From NCBI GenBank assembly GCA_963749895.1, contig CAVVOG010000003.1, positions 992,001 through 1,056,000 on the forward strand: a stretch of DNA of 64,000 bases, given 5' to 3'. Positions 59,815-64,000 of this stretch are shown piece by piece (position 1 is the first letter of the stretch; every line of letters starts with the position of its first letter). Below the pieces are notes generated by a model that worked only from the letters and a program-made list of their open reading frames with translations, did not search any database and was not told where the DNA came from. Position numbers and translations under genes: made by a program. Source of the DNA: AC-51 sp963749895. Its GTDB lineage: Bacteria > Actinomycetota > UBA4738 > HRBIN12.

Positions 59815-61416
59815 CTACGCGAAACCGATCACGCGGAACAGCAGGAACGCCGCCGGCGCCACGAACAGCAACGAGTCGATCCGGTCGAGGACCCCCCCGT
59901 GGCCCGGGAGGACGCTCCCCATGTCCTTGATCCCAAGGTCGCGCTTGACCAGCGATTCCGCCAGGTCACCCAGCGTCGCAGCCACCGCGACCACCACCGC
60001 CAACAGGAGCGCGTCGAGCCTCTGATCGGCGAACACATCGATGAACGAGGTGACGAGCGCCACGGAGACGACGATCGTCACCAGCGTGGCCCCTATCAGC
60101 CCTTCGAGCGACTTCTTCGGGCTGATCGTCGGTGCGAGCGGGCGTCGGAAGAACGATCCCCCCCATACCGACCCGACGAGGAAGGCCGCCGTGTCGAACA
60201 CGAACGTCAAGCCCACGACGGCCACCACGAGCGCCCGACCATCGTCGAGCTTCAACGTCGCGATCAGGTATCCCGCGAGCAGCGGGATCCACGCCATGTT
60301 CACGACCGTGAGGCCGATGTTGCGCACCACGTCCTTGCGGTGGACCGCCGGGACCGTCATGAACCACAGGAAGGCCGCGATCACGCCGAGCGCGAACATC
60401 GCCGGCGTGGCCGCCTCGCCTCGGAAGTAGGCCCCGGCCATCATCAGAGCGCCGGCCGCCAGGCCCACCGCGGTCGCCGGCTGCGCATGGTGCTTCACCA
60501 TCACCCCGAAGAACTCGCCCTGGGCCACGAGGACCGCCACCACGGCGACGACCGCGAACGCCGCCTCGCCGACCAGGAGGGCCGCCAGGGCGACGCCGGC
60601 CAGGACGAGCCCGGTCATGAACGCCGCCGGGACGTCACGCTCGCCGGCTTCCGGGCCCCGACGGTCGAGGTCGGCGCCGACCTCGACGGCAGCGACGTCC
60701 TGCCACGACGGACCCGTGACCCCCTCGGTGCCGACGACCACGGTCCGCGGCGCGGCCCCGGCGTCGCGGAGGTCGCTCAGGATGTCTTCCTCCACCTGAT
60801 CGGCTCCGGGTGACTCCTCAGCGCCGAGATCGGAAAGCAGATCACCGCCGTCCTCGCCTCCGAACACGTCGATCGGCTCGGTCTCGTAGGTCTCCGGTGA
60901 GCGGAAGGGACCGGCGAAGTGCTCGGCGGCCGCTTCGAGGTCCTCGTCGCTCGGCGCCCCGGGAGCGACGACGTCCCCTCGCTCGGGCGGCGCCGTCTCG
61001 GGGGGCTCCTGCGCGGAGGCCGCGACGTCCGGCTCCAGCGGCTCGGTGTCCTCCTCGGGCCACTCGTCCTCGGCGAACAGGTCCGCTTGCGCCTCGTCGT
61101 CGGGGGGCTCGGAGGCGAACGAGACCTCGATGTCCTCCTGCTCGTGAACGACGACGACCTCGGGCTCCGGCTCGAGGGACGACGGAACGTCCTCGACCGC
61201 CTCGATCACCCCGGTGTCGTACCAGTCGTCCTCGTCTTCGTCGTGCTCGACGGCCTCGCGCTCCGGCTCCGGGGGAGCCGCCTGGACCTCGACGTGCTCC
61301 TCGGGGGCGGCCTGCGGCTCGTTCCCCTCGGGCTCGTCCCAGTCGACGTCCTTGATCGGCGCGAAGAACTTGTCCAGGTCCTCGAAGAGCTCGTCGCCTT
61401 CGCGTTCGCCTGCCAC
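59815..61416 (-). CDS. cdsA: phosphatidate cytidylyltransferase with a long acidic N-terminal extension
   Basis: 533 residues, about twice the usual 265–310. Residues 264–533 are the polytopic CdsA core, with the signature S-L-V-K-R-x4-K-D-x-G-S-V-L-P-G-H-G-G-V-L-D-R-I-D near the C-terminus. It makes CDP-diacylglycerol from phosphatidate and CTP. Residues 1–262 are cytosolic and low-complexity, very rich in Glu, Asp, Pro and Ala; short ordered-looking parts include D-E-L-F-E-D-L-D-K-F-F and T-V-V-V-G-T-E-G-V-T-G-P-S-W. The GTG start lies 3 bases after the frr stop. No internal start looks better. Confidence 0.92.
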   Translation of the reverse strand: MAGEREGDELFEDLDKFFAPIKDVDWDEPEGNEPQAAPEEHVEVQAAPPEPEREAVEHDEDEDDWYDTGVIEAVEDVPSSLEPEPEVVVVHEQEDIEVSFASEPPDDEAQADLFAEDEWPEEDTEPLEPDVAASAQEPPETAPPERGDVVAPGAPSDEDLEAAAEHFAGPFRSPETYETEPIDVFGGEDGGDLLSDLGAEESPGADQVEEDILSDLRDAGAAPRTVVVGTEGVTGPSWQDVAAVEVGADLDRRGPEAGERDVPAAFMTGLVLAGVALAALLVGEAAFAVVAVVAVLVAQGEFFGVMVKHHAQPATAVGLAAGALMMAGAYFRGEAATPAMFALGVIAAFLWFMTVPAVHRKDVVRNIGLTVVNMAWIPLLAGYLIATLKLDDGRALVVAVVGLTFVFDTAAFLVGSVWGGSFFRRPLAPTISPKKSLEGLIGATLVTIVVSVALVTSFIDVFADQRLDALLLAVVVAVAATLGDLAESLVKRDLGIKDMGSVLPGHGGVLDRIDSLLFVAPAAFLLFRVIGFA

Positions 61417-61419
61417 CGG

Positions 61420-61980
61420 CTAGACCTCCATCAGTTCCTGCTCCTTGTGGCCCTGGATCTGGTCGACCTCGGCCACGAACCGATCCGTGAGCTTCTGGAG
61501 CTCCTTCTCGGCCCTGATCAGGTCATCTTCTGAGATGCCGCCCTCCCGCTCAAGTCTCTCCATCTCTTCCTTCGCGTGGCGCCGCACGTTGCGGACAGCG
61601 ACGCGGCCGTCTTCCGCGCGATGGTGGACCTGTTTCACGAGCTCCCTGCGCCGTTCCTCCGTGAGCTGCGGGAAGGCCAGGCGGATCACGTTGCCGTCGT
61701 TGCTGGGCGTGATGCCCAGATCGCTCGACATGATCGCCTTCTCGATCGCGCCGATCGAGTTCTTGTCGAACGGCTGGACCTGCAAGAGACGCGGTTCGGG
61801 CACGCTCATCGACGCCAGCTGGTTGAGGGGAACCGGCGTCCCGTAGTACTCCACGGTGATCCGGTTCAACACGGCGGGGGTCGCGCGGCCGGTGCGGATA
61901 CCGGCCAGGTCCTCCTTCAGGTGGACCACCGCCTGCTCCATCTTGTGGGTGGCGTCCTTCATGGCGGAATCGATCGTCAT
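61420..61980 (-). CDS. frr: ribosome recycling factor
   Basis: 186 residues. Domain I three-helix bundle: H-L-K-E-D-L-A-G-I-R-T-G-R-A at 21–34 and the C-terminal Q-K-L-T-D-R-F-V. Domain II in the middle has Y-Y-G-T-x-V-P-L-N-Q-L-A. With EF-G it splits post-termination ribosomes. ATGA overlap with pyrH. Confidence 0.97.
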   Translation of the reverse strand: MTIDSAMKDATHKMEQAVVHLKEDLAGIRTGRATPAVLNRITVEYYGTPVPLNQLASMSVPEPRLLQVQPFDKNSIGAIEKAIMSSDLGITPSNDGNVIRLAFPQLTEERRRELVKQVHHRAEDGRVAVRNVRRHAKEEMERLEREGGISEDDLIRAEKELQKLTDRFVAEVDQIQGHKEQELMEV

Positions 61981-62711
61981 CCCACTCCTCCGTGAACGAG
62001 GGTGCCGATCGGCTCGCCCGTCGCGACGCGGCGGATGTTCCCCTCCCGACGGAGGTCGAACACGATGATCGGCAGCGTGTTCTCCATGCTCAGCGATACG
62101 GCCGTGGCGTCCATCACCTGGTAGCCCTCCTTCAGGAAGTCCACGTAGGCGAGTGAATCCAGCCGCACAGCGGTCGGGTCGACGTGCGGGTCGGCGGTGT
62201 AGACGCCATCGACCTTCGTCCCCTTCAGCAGGGCGTCGGCCTTGATCTCCAGGGCGCGCTGAGCGGCACAGGTGTCGGTCGAGAAGTACGGCACCCCGAG
62301 GCCGGCCGCGAAGATCACGACGCGACCCTTCTCGAGATGGCGGATCGCTCGGAGCGGCACGAACGGCTCGGCGATCTGACTCATCGCGATCGCCGTCTGG
62401 ACGCGCGTCGGGACGTGGATCTTCTCCAGCGCGTCCTGCAGGGCCAGGGCGTTCATCACCGTCGCCAGCATGCCCATGTAGTCCGCTCGGTTCCGATCGA
62501 TCCCCGGCGCCTGGCGCCCCCGCCAGATGTTGCCGCCGCCGACCACGATCGCCGGTTGGATCCCCAGGTCGACGATCTCGGCGAGCTGGCGCGCGACCAG
62601 GGAGGTAGCATCGGCGCTGATCCCCGAGCCGGACTCGGGGGCGAAGGCCTCCCCGGAGAGCTTCAGCAGGACGCGGTGGTACGTCGCACGCCCTGCGTCG
62701 CCGTCGGTCAT
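61977..62711 (-). CDS. pyrH: UMP kinase
   Basis: 244 residues. Amino-acid-kinase fold with L-L-K-L-S-G-E-A near the N-terminus, V-G-G-G-N-I-W-R-G-R, and D-x-x-G-M-L-A-T-V-M-N-A-L. UMP to UDP; bacterial type, GTP-regulated. ATG 62711 has GAGGAG upstream. Overlaps frr as ATGA. Confidence 0.96.
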   Translation of the reverse strand: MTDGDAGRATYHRVLLKLSGEAFAPESGSGISADATSLVARQLAEIVDLGIQPAIVVGGGNIWRGRQAPGIDRNRADYMGMLATVMNALALQDALEKIHVPTRVQTAIAMSQIAEPFVPLRAIRHLEKGRVVIFAAGLGVPYFSTDTCAAQRALEIKADALLKGTKVDGVYTADPHVDPTAVRLDSLAYVDFLKEGYQVMDATAVSLSMENTLPIIVFDLRREGNIRRVATGEPIGTLVHGGVG

Positions 62712-62732
62712 CAGGCTCCTCGTCCCCTCCGC

Positions 62733-62748
62733 GGACCGCCTCCGGTCC
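62733..62748 (-). other. hairpin between tsf and pyrH
   Basis: GGACCG-cctc-CGGTCC, 3 bases beyond the tsf stop and 21 bases before the pyrH ATG. It could slow decay or partly terminate transcription after tsf. No U-tract. Confidence 0.35.
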
Positions 62749-62751
62749 AGC

Positions 62752-63360
62752 TTACTCCGCGTCCTCGCCCAGCTTGAAGCGGGCGAAGCGGCGCACCACG
62801 ACCTTCTCACCGGTCTTCGCGCCGACCTCATCGAGGTACTGCTGGATCGTCCTCGAATCGTCCTTCACGAAGGGCTGCTCCAGCAGCACGTGGTCCTTGA
62901 AGTACGCCTCCAGCTTGCCCTCGACGATCTTCGTGATCACGTTGTCGGGTTTGCCGGTCTCCTTCGCCTGTGCCTCGAACAGGCTCGAGATCCGCTCGAC
63001 CTCATCGGCCGGAACCTCATCGCGGGACAGGTACGTCGGGGCCGCCGGGCTCGCGATGTGCAACGCGATGTCCTTCACGAACGCGCGGAACTCATCGGTG
63101 TTCGCGACGAAGTCCGTCTCGCAGTTGACCTCGACCAGGACGCCCACCGTGTTGTTGAAGTGGATGTAGGCGTCGACCCGCCCCTGGTTCGCGGTGCGGC
63201 CGGCGCGCTTCTCGACGCTCGCGAGACCCTTCTGCTGCAGGAGCTCCTTCGCCTTCTCGACGTCGCCGTCGGCGTCTTGGAGCGCCTTCTTGCAGTCCAT
63301 CATCCCCGCGCCCGTCTCCTCGCGCAGGGCCTTCACCATCGCCGCGGTGATCTCGGTCAC
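62752..63360 (-). CDS. tsf: elongation factor Ts
   Basis: 202 residues, a short EF-Ts of the actinobacterial/thermophile type with one core repeat. N-terminal UBA part (V-K-x-L-R-E-E-T-G-A-G-M-M-D-C-K-K-A-L) and the nucleotide-exchange motif N-C-E-T-D-F-V-A. It exchanges GDP on EF-Tu. GTG start 3 bases after rpsB. Confidence 0.96.
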   Translation of the reverse strand: MTEITAAMVKALREETGAGMMDCKKALQDADGDVEKAKELLQQKGLASVEKRAGRTANQGRVDAYIHFNNTVGVLVEVNCETDFVANTDEFRAFVKDIALHIASPAAPTYLSRDEVPADEVERISSLFEAQAKETGKPDNVITKIVEGKLEAYFKDHVLLEQPFVKDDSRTIQQYLDEVGAKTGEKVVVRRFARFKLGEDAE

Positions 63361-63363
63361 GGC

Positions 63364-64000
63364 TCAGGCCTCCTCGGTGACGGCCTCGGCCGGAGCCTCG
63401 GTGTCCGCGGGAGCCTCGGCCGGAGCCGCAGCCTCCTCGGCCGGAGCGGTGTCCGCCGGAGCCTCGGCCGGAGCCTCCGCCTCGACGACGGGGGCCTCGG
63501 CGGGGGTCTCGGTGTCGACCGGGGTCTCCAGCGCGATCTCGGGCTCGATCTCGGGGGCTTCGGCCTCAGGCGTGTCCGGTTCGAACACGGTCGTGGCGGC
63601 GATCGCGGCGGCCTCCTCGGCGCTCGGCGTCTCGTCGACCGCGGCGGGGGCCGCCTGTCGCTTCGGGCCGGACGGCGCGGCAGGCGCGGTCACGCGCTCG
63701 ACGACCTCTTCCTTCATCATCCCGTAACCCTCGGCGAGAGCGTCGGCGATCACGCGGGTCACCAGGTTGACGGCACGGATCGCGTCATCGTTCCCGGGGA
63801 TCACGTAGTCGACCTCGTCGGGGTCGCAGTTCGTGTCCACGATCGCGATCACGGGGATGCCCAACCTGCGAGCCTCGGTGACGGCGATGTGCTCCTTCTT
63901 CGTGTCGATGACGAAGACGGCATCGGGGAGACGCTCGAGGTTCTGGATCCCCCCGAGGTTGCGCTCGAGCTTCTCGCGCTCGTGACGCAGGCGGATCGCC
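63364..64000 (-). CDS. rpsB: 30S ribosomal protein uS2, C-terminal part (5' end outside window)
   Basis: The frame is open to the right edge. The visible S2 part includes R-R-L-G-I-P-V-I-A-I-V-D-T-N-C-D-P and I-P-G-N-D-D-A-I-R-A-V. After about T-A-P-A-A-P the protein continues for roughly 105 residues of Ala/Glu/Pro/Thr-rich sequence (repeated A-E-A-P-A-E), a much longer tail than in E. coli S2. It heads rpsB–tsf–pyrH–frr–cdsA. Confidence 0.95.
   Translation of the reverse strand, partial: AIRLRHEREKLERNLGGIQNLERLPDAVFVIDTKKEHIAVTEARRLGIPVIAIVDTNCDPDEVDYVIPGNDDAIRAVNLVTRVIADALAEGYGMMKEEVVERVTAPAAPSGPKRQAAPAAVDETPSAEEAAAIAATTVFEPDTPEAEAPEIEPEIALETPVDTETPAEAPVVEAEAPAEAPADTAPAEEAAAPAEAPADTEAPAEAVTEEA

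Noticed and set aside
62733..62748. Full transcription terminator between tsf and pyrH
   Set aside because: The stem is only 6 bp with no U-tract, and tsf–pyrH co-transcription is usual.

Overview
The window is about 70% G+C, densely packed, and mostly coded on the minus strand. Gene content and order point to a deep-branching member of the Actinomycetota (high-GC Gram-positives): lexA–hflX–dap–mia, recA–recX, rimP–nusA–ylxR–infB–rbfA, rpsB–tsf–pyrH–frr–cdsA–ispC–rseP–ispG, an Eis-type acetyltransferase, a MshB/Mca-like deacetylase and a CGAAC-type SOS box. I cannot name the class. GTG starts, 1–4 base ATGA/GTGA overlaps, and TANNNT hexamers 6–11 bases before start codons (probable leaderless mRNAs) recur throughout.

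Layout. 1–9 kb: the 3' end of lexA, a SIS-domain gene, then a leftward operon miaB–miaA–dapF–dapE–dapC–dapD–hflX. 9–20 kb: an APH-fold kinase, RNase Y, recX and recA (SOS box upstream), a three-subunit molybdenum hydroxylase, then thpR, cinA and a RodZ-like gene. 20–34 kb: inorganic pyrophosphatase, a fused double acetyltransferase, ftsK, RNase J, dapA, an ATP:cobalamin adenosyltransferase, small exported proteins, SixA, a LysE-like exporter, an Eis-like protein, a PIG-L deacetylase, dapB and an M16 peptidase. 34–48 kb: pnp, rpsO, an acyltransferase, ribF, a PAP2 phosphatase, and the translation/transcription operon running from rimP to truB. 46.5–50 kb: a ProRS-derived gene divergent from an attenuator-controlled trpEG. 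50–53 kb: a small accessory patch with a nucleotidyltransferase–HTH pair, a secreted protein and a membrane glycosyltransferase. 53–64 kb: ispG, yjbQ, a two-component system, rseP, ispC, cdsA, frr, pyrH, tsf and partial rpsB.

Joint function. dapA, dapB, dapD, dapC, dapE and dapF together encode the succinylase route from aspartate semialdehyde to meso-diaminopimelate. RNase Y, RNase J and PNPase form a Bacillus-like RNA decay set. ispC and ispG are two MEP-pathway steps. RimP, NusA, IF-2, RbfA, TruB, S15, S2, EF-Ts and Frr serve ribosome assembly, transcription and translation.

The most unusual item is the gene at 46570–47787. It sits where proS is found in related genomes, but it has lost the class II catalytic motifs 1, 2 and 3 while keeping the editing (INS) domain and the anticodon-binding domain. 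Next to it are two leader structures: a terminator that competes with the rimP ribosome-binding site, and a trp leader peptide with three tandem Trp codons plus attenuator. No intergenic stretch longer than 300 bases exists, and I found no tRNA, rRNA, CRISPR array or insertion sequence.
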